From NCBI GenBank assembly GCA_947626235.1, contig CANQRI010000002.1:1-41614 (forward strand): DNA of 41,614 nt, given 5' to 3'. The DNA comes from an uncultured Clostridia bacterium. Its GTDB lineage: Bacteria > Bacillota > Clostridia > TANB77 > CAG-508. Shown here in pieces: positions 17,401 to 26,409 of this stretch (position 1 is the stretch's first letter; each line of letters opens with the position of its first letter). Below the pieces are notes generated by a model that ran no database searches, was not told where the DNA came from, and worked only from the letters and a program-made list of their open reading frames with translations. Made by a program: the position numbers and the translations under genes.

Positions 17401-20400
17401 ATATAAACTTCCTCCTTGTAATATTGTTTTATAATTCTGTGCTTCTTTTTCTCCATACACATATATAAATCTTCCATCGCTATCGCTGTATTGTGGTGGA
17501 GTTGTGTCATTTACTTTTATTGTTGCGTATCCATAATTACTACTTGATCCAGATATTTGTGCATTTACTACTACAGCTATGTTTTCTGTTTCTTCTTTGT
17601 CTCTTAAATCTATAGGTATGCATGAATTGGCTACTGTTTTTATTTGATCTTTATTATTTGATTCGTATACATTATTGTTCACTTCAAAGAAATATTTACC
17701 AGATATAACTTCGTATAATTTCATAGAATTTATTAATACCGCATCTGCCGAGTCGTCTGAGGATTGATTCTTTTTATATAATAAATGCAAATAATATGTA
17801 TTATTTCCATCTAGTACTGCTGATATATAATTTTCATCTTGTTTCCATCCTGTTATTTCCATAAATTTACCTGATTCAGAAGTACTTGGTTCATCTGTAT
17901 TATTCGTTATAATTGCATATGCATAATCTCCATAATCATTTGATATTCTTGCATTTATTACTACTACTGCTTTTCCATCATAACTACTCAAATCTATTGG
18001 GAAATATGAATGTGCTGTTGAATTTGGTATTCCTAATCTATTTGAACCATACGTCCTTCCATTTGTCGGTTCATATATTCCTTCCTCATTTCTTACAAAA
18101 TAATATTGTGGATCATCTTTTTTCTGTTCTTCCTTTAAAGCTCCTTTTATCTCTTTTTCCCAATTTACTTGCTCATATATTTCTCCATTATTACTAATTT
18201 CTCCTAATAGTCCCTGTATCTCTTCTTGCATATCTGGAACTATAAAGTCGTCTCCATTATCTTTTATATTCATATCTGCAATTACTTCTGTTGTTATGTC
18301 GTTTTCTTCATCTGCTACAGTGTATTCTTTTGCATTACTTTCTATATTGCCAATTACTCCATCTGTTAAACTTACTTTTCCTATTTGCTCTATTTTAAAT
18401 TTAGCACCTGCTAATGGCGTTTTTCCATCATTATCCTTTTTGCTTATTAAAAATTTCGTATTTATTTGCGCAAAACTAGCAACTATATGTATATTTTCTT
18501 TTACATCACTAAATGGTGGGAAAGTATAACTTCCATCATCTTGTTTTTCAAATTGTATACTAACTCCATTTTTTGTTATTTTTGTTATTTCATATCCTTT
18601 TTTTGGCGTTATAGTTATTGTTTTATCTGTTGTTTCTCCATATTTTACTCTTTCATATGGATGCATATCTTCCCCTGAAATACTTCCTCCTTTTTGGCCA
18701 TTTATTTCCTCAATATCTGTTGTTATATCAAATTCTTTTATTTCATTTTGTATTGTTAATTCTTGCATTTCCTCTATTCCAACTTTTGCATCTACTTTAA
18801 ATATCATTGCATCTTTTTTTCCTCTGTTTGTATAATTAATATCTGAAGACATTTCTATTTTAAGGCTATCAAAATATCCTGCAAGTAAATATTCTCCATC
18901 TTCAGTTTCATCTACAGAACATATTACGTCATCTCCTCCTCTTCCAGATATTTGTTTTGTCCACTCTATTTTTCCATTTTCATCATATTTTACTATTATT
19001 CCATCACTAAGTCCATTTCCAAATGCTTTTTCGATATTCATCAAACCTATATTAATTACTGTTCCAGCTGAATAACCGGTTGCAACAAAGCCTCCATCAC
19101 TTGTTTGGGCTACTGATAACACTTCTTCATCCATATATGAATTTATTGGTCTTGCCCATTCTAACTTTCCTTCTTCATTATATTTTATAACTATTGCATC
19201 ACTTACTGTATAGGCCGAATATAATTTATCAACTATAACTTCATTTCCATTTATATCTTTTCCTAAATTAACATCCGAATTGTAATATCCTCCTATTACA
19301 TATCCACCATCACTAATTTCAGTTATCGAGGTCATATTTACATTAATATCTTTTAGCCACTGCACTTCACTATCTTTACTTATTTTAATTACAAAATTAG
19401 CTCTTTTATTGCCTATTTCTATATTATCTCCATTTTCGTCTTTTCCTAAATATATATTTCCTGAAGAGCTACCAATTACAACTATTCCACCATCTTTTGT
19501 TGTTGTCATTGAAGTTATATAATCTGCTCCCAATCCTCCTATTATTTTAGACCATTTATATTCTCCTTTATCGTCATATTTTATTATTATTCCATCAGTA
19601 TCACCGTTGCTATTTATTTTTGTATTTGGATCTAAATTAATATTTTCTTGAAAATATCCAGCTACTAATATTTCATTATTATCTGTAATTTTAACTGTAT
19701 TTAAACAATCATTTCCATTGTTTCCTATCGTTGTTGCCCATACTAATTCTCCATTTTCGTTATATTTTATTATCATTCCATCTAAAGATCCATTATTTCT
19801 TAATATTATATCCTCATTATTTATGTTTTCTCCTAAATCTATAGTATTACTTCTAAAACTACCTACAATTATATAGCCATCATCCATCTCTTCTATTGAG
19901 TATAATTTTTCTGTACCTGTTCCTCCTAGCACTTTTGCCCATTCTATTTCTTGTTTAGCATTATATTTTATTACCATTCCATCATAATTTCCATTATTAT
20001 TTAATTCTGTATTTTGTCCCAAACTTATGTTTGAACTGTTGAAATTACCTATAGCTATGCTTCCTCCATCTTTTGTTGATAATGCTTTAGTTAATTGGTC
20101 ATCCCCATTTTCTCCTATTCTTGCAGCATAAGTAGTTGTAACTTCTGGTAATTGCGCTTTTACATATTTAACAATAAGTGCATAATTTTCCGTTGATTCT
20201 TCTCTAGGTATTCCTATTCCTCCTCCATAAACAGATTGTCCTAAGTAAGCCTCTCCTCGTATTCCTCCTGCCATTATATAGCTCTCATCACTCAATTGTT
20301 TTAATGCCTTTATTCCTTTTAAACCATCAGTTCCAATTTGAATTCCCCATTCCAATTCATTTTTTTCATTAAATTTTATTATACACTCATCTTGTAATAA

Positions 20401-23400
20401 TACAGGATTTCCATTTATATCATCACCAAAATCAGTTTCCAAAGTCATAATTGCACCTATAATATATCCACCATCATTCGTTCCTGTTATTGAATATATC
20501 GTATCGCTACTTCCAGATCCTACTGCCTTCCCAAATAATGGTTTTCCATTTTTATCAAGTTTTACAATAATTCCATCATTATTGCCATTACTATTAATTT
20601 TTACACTGCCTATATATCCATCACTACCATTGCTACTCAATATTGTTAAACTATCACTTTCCATATATCCTGCTATCAAATAACCATCATCAGTTTCATC
20701 TACTTCATATATTTCTTCATCTCGTGAACCCCCAATATTTTTAGCCCACTCAACTTTGTCATTTTTTGCATATTTAACTACTATTCCATCTAAGTTTCCT
20801 GTGCTATATAGATATATCTCCTCTCCATATATATCTTCGCCTAAATAAATACTGTCGCGATCTCCAATTTTTCCTCCTATTAAATATCCTCCGTCTTTTG
20901 TTTTAATAATAGTATTTATACTATCATTATATGTTCCTCCTATTAGTTTATTGTTTTCTACGACATATTCATATGCATTTTCTGTTTCGATTTTTCCATA
21001 TTTTATTATTATACCATCATCATATGAACTATAGGTATTCGTTAATTCTATATCTCTGCCATTAATATCTTTACCTATATTTAATTGCCCTTTAAATTGT
21101 CCTGCTACTATTATTTTACCATCATCCGTTTCAATTATTCCTTGTAATGAATTGGTATTTGTACCTTCCAGTAATGTAGCATATTCTATTTCTCCTTGCA
21201 TATTATACTTAATTATTAAGCCATTTTCAGTATTACCTACACGATTAAATGTTATATTATTTCCATTTACATCTTCACCTAAATTTAGGCTTCCTGAACA
21301 ATACCCACATGCCAAATATCCCCCATCACTTGTTGTAACTACTGAATTTAATTTATCTTGAGAGGCTCCTCCTATTGCTTTTGCCCACTCTACTTCTCCT
21401 TTATTATTATATTTTATTATCATTCCATCTAAAAGTCCATTATTATTCAATTGTATACTCCATTCATCAGCATTATTTTCTAGAATAATATTCTCATCAT
21501 AGAAACTGCCAACCGCAATAATTCCACCATCCCTTGTTTCTGCTATCGAAGCAATTTCATTATCAGCATTACTATCTCTTGATGTTCCAATTTTTTTTGC
21601 CCATTCAATTGCTACACTTGTTTTTACGTCTACAGATTGGCCTATTCCAAAATAATATGTTTTATCACTTATATCATATTCATCTGGTGCTTCTAGCTCT
21701 ACTAATTTATATAGTCCTTCTCCTAAATCAGCTATTATTTCACCGCTTTCATCTGTCTTTAATACATAGTACTCTTTTCCATTTATTATTTCCTTTTCTC
21801 CTAGTATTTCTCCCTTGCTATTCCTTGCAGGTTCTTCTTTTTTATCTATGTTATATATTGCAAACTTTATGTTTTGCATTACTATACTAGTTTCTTTATC
21901 CTTTTTTATTAATTTAAATGACGGACTATCTTCTATTGTTAATTTTATTTTATCATCTACTACCTCATACTTTTTAGCAGTCTGATTTTTTTCTAATATT
22001 TCTTCAAATTGTATATTATTTCCTACTTTTTTAATAATAAAAGTTATATCTTTTACTTTTGTATATCCTGATGGTGCATATACTTCCTTTAATGTATAAA
22101 TTTCATTTATGTTTTTTTCTTCTTCTGATACATATAAATCTTCTATTTCCGCTTTTCCACTAGCATCTGTTTCATATGTTCCTATTTCTCTATTATCCTT
22201 GTATAATTTAAATTTAGCACCTTGTATATAATTTAAACTTGTTGGTGATATGACTTCTTTTGCTTGTATTTCACTTGTACTTAAAGTACTTTCAACTACT
22301 TTTTCTATTTTTGTTATTTCTAATTTAGCTCTTTGAACTTTTTCATTTTCTATAACAAAATTTATTATTGGTATTCCATCTTCATTTGTTGTTGGATTTA
22401 TTTTTACTAAATTTTGTTCTTCTCCTTGTAATATATTTGCATTATATTCATCACCGCTACGTGTTATTGTAAATTTTACTGGGTTTAGCAAATAATACCC
22501 CTCTGATTTTATCTCTTCTAAGGTGTATTCTCCTCCCACTTTTAATCCGGTTACCGTTGTATTTCCATTTGTATTAGTTGATATTATTTGTCCTGCTTCT
22601 GGTAATCCTGTTCCGGTTATCTTAAAATATACATTTGGTAATACTACTTCATCTTCTTGCGATTGTTTTTCAACTTTTTTAATATTTAAATTTACTTTTA
22701 CTTCATCTTCTAATGCTATGTCTACTTGATAATCATAATTAGGTAATTCCTGTATTTTTTTATCTTTTATTGTTCCTCCTAATTCTTGTATAGACAACTC
22801 TCCGTTTTCTTCTTTTACTTTAAATTTAACTTCTTCTCGGTTTAATTCATAGTTACTTGGAGATTTAATTTCTTTTAATATATACGTTTTCTCGACATAT
22901 AAGTTTCTTAACATAAACTTTCCGTTTTCCATTGTAACTTTTGTATTTTTTTCGTCTTTACCTTCTTCTTGTATGCTATATGTAGCACCTGGTACTACCT
23001 TTTGTGATTCTTTTTGATATTTTGTTATTTGCAAATTATATTTTTTTGCTACCATAAGTCCTAATTTATTAGGTTCTGTTTTCGTTCTATATTTTCCATT
23101 TTCCGTTTCTAAACTAAAATATACTGCATGATGAGTATAACTAATTTGATTATATGGAACTTCGTTTGGTATTTCAACTTCATAAGTCATTTGATATGTT
23201 TCTTCTCTTTCTAATGACTTACTTTGTAAATCTATTAAAAAGCTTTTTACATTTTTAAAATTTATGTCTTCTGTACTAGGATCTTTCCATTGACTCTCTT
23301 TATCATCTAATTCTTTTTTTACATTTTCAGATTCAGAATAATATACTTTAGCAATTCCTTGTAATTCTTGTGGTAATATTATTCCTTTATCTGACATAGT

Positions 23401-26085
23401 AGCATTAAATTCTGAATTCATGTTACTTCCATTTATTACATACTTATTTCCTATATATGGTACTTTTCCAAGTATTTTTACCTCGCTTATTGTTTTTGCA
23501 TAATTACTTGTTATTTCTATTGTCATTGTTGCTTTTGATTTTTCTCTATCTACTAACGCAATTTGTGGAGCTATAGCTTCACTTTCTTTTTTATCATATT
23601 GACTTGCTAATTGAGTTGTTAATAATGAATTCGGTGATACTAAGTTTAATGATGTTGTTCTTTTATTGACTTGCTCTCCTGTATTAAGATTATTATTTAC
23701 ATCATATATATCCTCTGATGAATAATAATAGTTTGAGCTATTCTCATTATGCGCATATAATTCTATTGTTTCTGTTTTCGTTGGAATTCTTGGGTTTGGT
23801 GTTATATCACAATTTATTATAATATTATACGTTGATTCTATTGTATTTTCTGTGTCTACTCTTATAAATAATTCTCCATTTTCTTCATATTTTTCATAAT
23901 TTATTATATTAACATCTTCATTATCTATATTTACGCTGTTTAATTTTATGTCTATTATGTCTTTGGGCAATTTTATTAAAAATGAACCATTAATCCATTC
24001 TTCTTCATTAGATTCTTTTCTTGCATCTATTTCTATTCTTATATTATAATTATTTTCTGTTTCTTGTGTAGATATTGTACTTTTATCTACCCTTATATAT
24101 GCTACAGAAGTAGGGGCTTCATAGTACGCAAACTTTGTGTCTGTGTTTATATAAGTATTTTCTAAATACCCTGTCAATGTACTTTGTATTTTTATTAAAT
24201 TGTCAAATCCTTCTCTATCATACTTATTTGTTATTATATCATCATATATTTCTTTTATATTATATACACATATTGAACTACTTATATTAGTTGCAGTAGT
24301 TTCCACTCTTATATGTTTTACCGGCACTTCGTACATATATGGATTTGACTGTTTATATATATTCCAATTATTCTTGTTAAATGTTACTAATAATTGGTCC
24401 GTTTCGTCATCATATACATTTATTTCTCCATCCTCTCCTAGCATATTTGTTGGATCACTAAAGTATATTCCCACAAAACTTGATACTTCCTCCATTCCTT
24501 CTTTTTCATTATTTTTCTTTAAAAACTGATCTGATACGTACACTTCTTCTAAATCTTTAGTTTCTTTCATTATTATTCCCTTAGATTCACCTTGTGTTCC
24601 AGTATACGCATGCCACTCCACCGGATAATAATCGCCTTCCTCTTCTTCTGAAATTTCGTTATATATTTTTAATGGCTTCTGCTTTGATACCACACGTCTA
24701 CTCGTTGGCCAGTACATATATTTACCTACATACACATCAAACCTTGCTTTTTCACCTTCTGGCTTTTTAAATGTTATTACAAATACATCCTCCGCTATGT
24801 TTGATATATGTGGATTTTCAAATTCTTTGTTTTTATTGTTATATCCTTCATAATATGCCCTTACTGGTAATCTATATTCTATTGTATCTTGTCCCAAATT
24901 TTCATAAGCTTCTAATTCATATGTTATTTTTAATTTATACTTATTATATCTTCTCTCTTTTGTATCTATTCCTGTATATGCTACTGTTTTTACTTCTTTT
25001 TCGTTCTCGTCTAGTATAGCCTCTCTTTGTGCTGTAAATTTTCTTGTTTCCTTTTCATATGTATATTCTACATTTGTTCCTGTTATTTCTACCTTTTTAG
25101 GATCATATCCATTTAATTGTGGTATTGTTCCTTCTACATATGATTTACTTATGATAAGTTGATTCTTTGTTTCTTCAATCCCTATATTAAATTCTAAATT
25201 AATTTCATTGTTTTCTTTGTCTATTGCCTTTTCTATATTTGAATTTTGTCTTATATTTTTCTCACTATTTATATATTGTGGTATCTCTGCTTTTGTTTCT
25301 CCATACCAATCTACATTAAATTTTACTGTTTTTTCTATTGGTACTTCTGTTGTCTCTCCATTTTCATCATATCTTACATGTATTCCTCTAAATGTTATTG
25401 TGTTCTCTTGACTATAGTTTTCTATATTATTTTCTATGGCTTCTCTTATATCAGATTCATATTTATAATCTCCACTTTTTACAATTCCTGTTAATAATTT
25501 CTGTACTCCATTCGTTCCATCTCCTATTTGATTTAATTCTATCTTTCCTATATTATTTCCTATATAATTTTCTTTTACTTCTTTATCTTTTACTATTGCT
25601 GTATCAAAGTAAAAATTTCTATTATCATTTATGGTTATAGTTGCTCCTTCTTTTATATAGCCATTAGTAAGTAATTTTAATTCCATATATAAAGTATCTT
25701 CTTTTCCTACTTCTCTACATGTTCCACGCACACTTTCTGCATAACCATCTTTATCTAAGTCTCTTAAAAAGAATGCATCGAATTGTACATATGGATAAAC
25801 TCCGTCTTCATATTCTGGATATGCATCTTGGTCTATCTTTATTTTTTCCTCACCATCTTGTACTTGTGGATATTCCATTGCTCTTGCAAGTTCTGGGTCG
25901 ATGTTATTTTTCCCTACAGTTTGAGGTTTGCTAAATATTGTTCCATATATTGCACCTATTAATATTGCAATTACAACTATTAACAATGCTAACCTTATTA
26001 CTAATTTTTGAATTATGTTTAAATTAGTTTTTTGCCTCCTTTGCACTTTTTTGTCCTCTACATTCATTTTACTTTCTTCTTTCAT
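14464..26085 (-). CDS. Giant N-terminally anchored surface protein with SpaA/Cna_B, propeller and MucBP domains
   Basis: This 3873-residue protein has a basic cytoplasmic start and one membrane helix at about 28-51, and is probably an uncleaved anchor. An N-terminal beta-rich module (about 85-1000) resembles the adhesin at 1-4886. Four prealbumin-like SpaA/Cna_B domains follow (about 1016-1480; for example ITKYQKESQKVVPGATYSI, IQGAKFKLYKDNREIGTYET). Fourteen ~67-residue SBBP-like repeats come next (about 1490-2430), with the pattern EWAK-IGG, then DDGYIIVG, then DG-IIKYN. A GGSISGEDMHPYERVKYGET repeat domain follows near 2460. Near 2541 a SpaA domain begins (PLAGAKFKIEQ) and is interrupted by four ~135-residue repeats (about 2660-3207, each with YYLHLGY) before resuming at QAFADLPITPTAKYVITEIE. 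MucBP domains (VIVHHYxxGT type, about 3260-3620), an isopeptide-like domain and a final Cna_B (VTKTWEHGNN) end the protein. There is no LPXTG, and the last Cna_B looks cut at YYKRVI by repeat A. A role in adhesion or mucin binding is inferred. Confidence 0.92.
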   Translation of the reverse strand: MKEESKMNVEDKKVQRRQKTNLNIIQKLVIRLALLIVVIAILIGAIYGTIFSKPQTVGKNNIDPELARAMEYPQVQDGEEKIKIDQDAYPEYEDGVYPYVQFDAFFLRDLDKDGYAESVRGTCREVGKEDTLYMELKLLTNGYIKEGATITINDNRNFYFDTAIVKDKEVKENYIGNNIGKIELNQIGDGTNGVQKLLTGIVKSGDYKYESDIREAIENNIENYSQENTITFRGIHVRYDENGETTEVPIEKTVKFNVDWYGETKAEIPQYINSEKNIRQNSNIEKAIDKENNEINLEFNIGIEETKNQLIISKSYVEGTIPQLNGYDPKKVEITGTNVEYTYEKETRKFTAQREAILDENEKEVKTVAYTGIDTKERRYNKYKLKITYELEAYENLGQDTIEYRLPVRAYYEGYNNKNKEFENPHISNIAEDVFVITFKKPEGEKARFDVYVGKYMYWPTSRRVVSKQKPLKIYNEISEEEEGDYYPVEWHAYTGTQGESKGIIMKETKDLEEVYVSDQFLKKNNEKEGMEEVSSFVGIYFSDPTNMLGEDGEINVYDDETDQLLVTFNKNNWNIYKQSNPYMYEVPVKHIRVETTATNISSSICVYNIKEIYDDIITNKYDREGFDNLIKIQSTLTGYLENTYINTDTKFAYYEAPTSVAYIRVDKSTISTQETENNYNIRIEIDARKESNEEEWINGSFLIKLPKDIIDIKLNSVNIDNEDVNIINYEKYEENGELFIRVDTENTIESTYNIIINCDITPNPRIPTKTETIELYAHNENSSNYYYSSEDIYDVNNNLNTGEQVNKRTTSLNLVSPNSLLTTQLASQYDKKESEAIAPQIALVDREKSKATMTIEITSNYAKTISEVKILGKVPYIGNKYVINGSNMNSEFNATMSDKGIILPQELQGIAKVYYSESENVKKELDDKESQWKDPSTEDINFKNVKSFLIDLQSKSLEREETYQMTYEVEIPNEVPYNQISYTHHAVYFSLETENGKYRTKTEPNKLGLMVAKKYNLQITKYQKESQKVVPGATYSIQEEGKDEKNTKVTMENGKFMLRNLYVEKTYILKEIKSPSNYELNREEVKFKVKEENGELSIQELGGTIKDKKIQELPNYDYQVDIALEDEVKVNLNIKKVEKQSQEDEVVLPNVYFKITGTGLPEAGQIISTNTNGNTTVTGLKVGGEYTLEEIKSEGYYLLNPVKFTITRSGDEYNANILQGEEQNLVKINPTTNEDGIPIINFVIENEKVQRAKLEITKIEKVVESTLSTSEIQAKEVISPTSLNYIQGAKFKLYKDNREIGTYETDASGKAEIEDLYVSEEEKNINEIYTLKEVYAPSGYTKVKDITFIIKKVGNNIQFEEILEKNQTAKKYEVVDDKIKLTIEDSPSFKLIKKDKETSIVMQNIKFAIYNIDKKEEPARNSKGEILGEKEIINGKEYYVLKTDESGEIIADLGEGLYKLVELEAPDEYDISDKTYYFGIGQSVDVKTSVAIEWAKKIGTSRDSNADNEIASIAETRDGGIIAVGSFYDENIILENNADEWSIQLNNNGLLDGMIIKYNNKGEVEWAKAIGGASQDKLNSVVTTSDGGYLACGYCSGSLNLGEDVNGNNITFNRVGNTENGLIIKYNMQGEIEYATLLEGTNTNSLQGIIETDDGKIIVAGQFKGQLNIGKDINGRDIELTNTYSSYDDGIIIKYGKIETENAYEYVVENNKLIGGTYNDSINTIIKTKDGGYLIGGKIGDRDSIYLGEDIYGEEIYLYSTGNLDGIVVKYAKNDKVEWAKNIGGSRDEEIYEVDETDDGYLIAGYMESDSLTILSSNGSDGYIGSVKINSNGNNDGIIVKLDKNGKPLFGKAVGSGSSDTIYSITGTNDGGYIIGAIMTLETDFGDDINGNPVLLQDECIIKFNEKNELEWGIQIGTDGLKGIKALKQLSDESYIMAGGIRGEAYLGQSVYGGGIGIPREESTENYALIVKYVKAQLPEVTTTYAARIGENGDDQLTKALSTKDGGSIAIGNFNSSNISLGQNTELNNNGNYDGMVIKYNAKQEIEWAKVLGGTGTEKLYSIEEMDDGYIIVGSFRSNTIDLGENINNEDIILRNNGSLDGMIIKYNENGELVWATTIGNNGNDCLNTVKITDNNEILVAGYFQENINLDPNTKINSNGDTDGIIIKYDDKGEYKWSKIIGGLGADYITSMTTTKDGGIVVIGSSSGNIYLGKDENGDNIEIGNKRANFVIKISKDSEVQWLKDINVNMTSITEISDGGYVIGGYYNSDVNLGKDINGNEVIVDKLYSAYTVSDAIVIKYNEEGKLEWARPINSYMDEEVLSVAQTSDGGFVATGYSAGTVINIGLMNIEKAFGNGLSDGIIVKYDENGKIEWTKQISGRGGDDVICSVDETEDGEYLLAGYFDSLKIEMSSDINYTNRGKKDAMIFKVDAKVGIEEMQELTIQNEIKEFDITTDIEEINGQKGGSISGEDMHPYERVKYGETTDKTITITPKKGYEITKITKNGVSIQFEKQDDGSYTFPPFSDVKENIHIVASFAQINTKFLISKKDNDGKTPLAGAKFKIEQIGKVSLTDGVIGNIESNAKEYTVADEENDITTEVIADMNIKDNGDDFIVPDMQEEIQGLLGEISNNGEIYEQVNWEKEIKGALKEEQKKDDPQYYFVRNEEGIYEPTNGRTYGSNRLGIPNSTAHSYFPIDLSSYDGKAVVVINARISNDYGDYAYAIITNNTDEPSTSESGKFMEITGWKQDENYISAVLDGNNTYYLHLLYKKNQSSDDSADAVLINSMKLYEVISGKYFFEVNNNVYESNNKDQIKTVANSCIPIDLRDKEETENIAVVVNAQISGSSSNYGYATIKVNDTTPPQYSDSDGRFIYVYGEKEAQNYKTILQGGSLYYLHLGYRNQYDSTTSENVFRINSIKTYKTKVATYNFTTEEITDSDSEDGLKRKRYVSTNQGEAGTVSNSYIPINIKTDGQVVLRVNAEISSENYDYGYVTVTNTKDRVKYNENTSKRFVYISGERKAQDYEIILDGNSEYYLHFGYYKNENTDAGTDQFIINSINVYKAIVERYDFETKNMTDEDMNTTKKYVSTNAGRASTVSYSYIPINLQGYTGNYRLIVNAEISSDENDMGYATISDKTDRVGTYQYSDKRFIYISGEKEAKDYSIVLEGNKQYYLHLGYYKNSQKNEGKDQFIINNIELVDNDLYKTEVITDNLGQAFADLPITPTAKYVITEIEAPEGYELSTETHSYTMLEGAENKLELTNNKKPVLIVHHYEKGTDKEGMQLVKVAEDEKYIGKTGEEYETKPKTNLERYELAKKEEVSGEEMQDYDIPLNAKGTYEPGVEEVVVTYYYTKRPIPLIVHHYIEGTTNKVLNKNGEEISDIVTSGNEGTGYTTQVISNEELDEKYEALEAPENATGNYEYPKVEVTYEYRVKTYEITTKVQTHMEEDENAKEPTLIEVKGGSILGEGERPYETVEYGESNKREITITPEQDYQVKTIKINERILEENEYTKDEQGNITLNTIDNIKQNQEVVVEFEKAEAEVVVHHYIYDKFDEEYTQTKVHSSSGAEIEDVNMKGKAGDLYGTEVAIDLQPGYKLFEEPSNSSGIMKKGLTEVNYYYATDNAYIESNITKEGTQIITSKEEEVHYKIKYTAQINNYEGNAKVTITDTLPYNLDQDAMKKIKGVNSSENDWIEKLLNGGKYDDETREITWTETVPNINTFTDNTPRTIEIEKNITVIFNGISTAQTSTEFTNTVKGKIELNTTEQTEETEEVPYTTTAKFVKNIKVTKTWEHGNNTTERPTAIKIYVRKVKAGQAQQEEPIAQCELNSKNNWTHIFTDLPKYDAETGEEIEYTVEEQAIEGESLDYYKRVI

Positions 26086-26409
26086 TTGCTTTTACCCCCA
26101 TAAAAGATAATATATTTATACTTTATTTTTGCATATATTTATATTACTTGTAAATGGCTTTTTTCGGCATTTTGTGGCATTTTTTGAGCTTTTATTTACG
26201 GAAATACACTTCGTGTGAAATTTTACATTTACATATCTTTTTTATCCTGTATTTGTAATATTTAGGGTTATATTTTGGGGTGAAAAATAAAAATAACCTT
26301 ACGGAAATAACATTTTGAGTTCACTACATAAAGGGACGGACATTGATACTCTTCTTTTGAGTATCAACGTCCGTCCCTAAATTTCGGAATTTTAGAACCG
26401 TCCCCAAAA
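26086..26409. other. Intergenic region upstream of the giant gene
   Basis: This ~320-bp AT-rich stretch holds the GGGGGT ribosome site of the giant gene and repeat copy B next to ddl. It also has two minus-strand TTTCCGTAA motifs: one at about 26196-26206, and one inside a 24-bp block (26294-26317) that recurs at 12790-12813. A minus-strand AAATGCCGAAAAA near 26164-26176 also occurs near 14331-14343. TATAAA-like -10 sites exist, but I found no convincing -35. Confidence 0.55.
26333..26405. repeat. GGGACGG repeat element, copy B, next to the ddl stop
   Basis: A 19-bp stem with a single mismatch (26333-26351 with 26359-26377, 7-nt loop) starts GGGACGGAC and is followed by the conserved block TAAATTTCGGAATTTTAGAA ending CCGTCCCC. 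The ddl stop codon TAA lies 4 bp beyond it. This is the most complete copy of the four and would form a very stable hairpin in RNA from either strand. Confidence 0.88.
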
